In this document: positions 6,455 through 6,771 of the stretch, one piece after another
Layout: the number at the start of each line of letters is the position of its first letter
Position numbering within the stretch: position 1 is the first letter of the stretch
Assembly: GCA_946184195.1 (NCBI GenBank)
Contig: CAMHEP010000079.1
Coordinates: forward strand, 1-6,771
Direction: 5' to 3'
From: an uncultured Bacteroidales bacterium
GTDB lineage: Bacteria; Bacteroidota; Bacteroidia; Bacteroidales; Paludibacteraceae
Length of the DNA: 6,771 bases
The notes under the pieces: model-generated
The model's input: the letters and a program-made list of their open reading frames with translations, nothing else
Told to the model about the DNA's origin: nothing
Databases searched by the model: none
Position numbers and translations under genes: made by a program

Positions 6455-6771
6455 TTATTTCTTTTTTTTGCATAACTTCATATCCCGGACACGTTCCTGC
6501 ACGAGTCTGCTCCCTTGCTCGGAGATAATACCTCTAAGTATAATATCTATCCCATATCGCACATGCTCATCAATTGTCTTATGATATTGCTCTCCTATCG
6601 TAGCCATGAGATTCAAGAGCTCATGGTGCATAAACGAGAAGATAGCCGCCGTTTTGTCTACATCCAAATCGTCTCGGAACAACCCTTCCTGTACCCCACG
6701 CACCAATATGTCACGTGTAACACGTTTTGTGATTACCCGCACGGACTCAGTATGTTCCTCGAAGAGTTGCG
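6455..6771 (-). CDS. TetR/AcrR-type transcriptional regulator, C-terminal part (5' end outside window)
   Basis: The frame is open to the right edge, so 104 residues of the C-terminal ligand-binding domain are visible and the DNA-binding helix-turn-helix is not. The visible part is all-helical. It contains GVQEGLFRDDLDVDKTAAIF followed by an amphipathic helix and HVRYGIDIILRGI, the pattern usual for the last helices of TetR regulators, and ends in a Lys-rich tail (KLCKKKK). Any start inside the window, such as the GTG at 6740-6742, would give a truncated protein and is not the true start. It is first in a co-directional cluster with an RND pump, which fits a local repressor of that pump that responds to pump substrates. 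The family call rests on the C-terminal pattern plus context. Confidence 0.8.
   Translation of the reverse strand, partial: QLFEEHTESVRVITKRVTRDILVRGVQEGLFRDDLDVDKTAAIFSFMHHELLNLMATIGEQYHKTIDEHVRYGIDIILRGIISEQGSRLVQERVRDMKLCKKKK

Overview
The window looks like a chromosomal segment from a Bacteroidales bacterium (Bacteroidota). The evidence is the efflux operon order TetR, outer-membrane factor, lipoprotein adaptor, RND permease; the general lack of strong Shine-Dalgarno sites; A-rich leaders; and a four-helix-bundle (S23/TIGR02436-type) gene framed by short heptamer-like repeats. Genus cannot be assigned. The operon genes sampled are about 52-53% GC, while the inserted small gene is about 41% (hand counts).

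Every supported gene is on the minus strand, so transcription runs from right to left. From the right edge: the C-terminal part of a TetR-type regulator (6455-6771, cut by the window end); a TolC/OprM-type outer-membrane factor (5082-6419); a membrane-fusion adaptor lipoprotein (3995-4999); a four-helix-bundle protein (3596-3952); a full-length HAE1-type RND permease (338-3517); and a PII-like protein (43-336) that begins one base after the permease stop codon. A further gene may start at the left edge (1-12).

The adaptor, permease and outer-membrane factor should form a tripartite proton-driven drug or amphiphile exporter, probably controlled by the TetR protein encoded first in the cluster. 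The PII-like protein is tightly coupled to the permease and is a candidate cytoplasmic regulator of the pump.

The most unusual part is 3529-3992. A four-helix-bundle gene sits between adaptor and permease, bounded by 30-bp imperfect inverted repeats (25/30 identical) built from a GTCGAAA/GTCAAAA heptamer. Removing exactly that 464-bp block would leave the adaptor stop 13 bp from the permease start, a normal operon spacing, so the block looks like a small inserted cassette with no transposase of its own. A related but degenerate heptamer tract lies in the other large spacer, 5028-5081, and could be an empty or decayed site of the same kind.

No RNA gene, CRISPR array, recognisable transposase or convincing terminator was seen. 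No intergenic stretch exceeds 300 bases.
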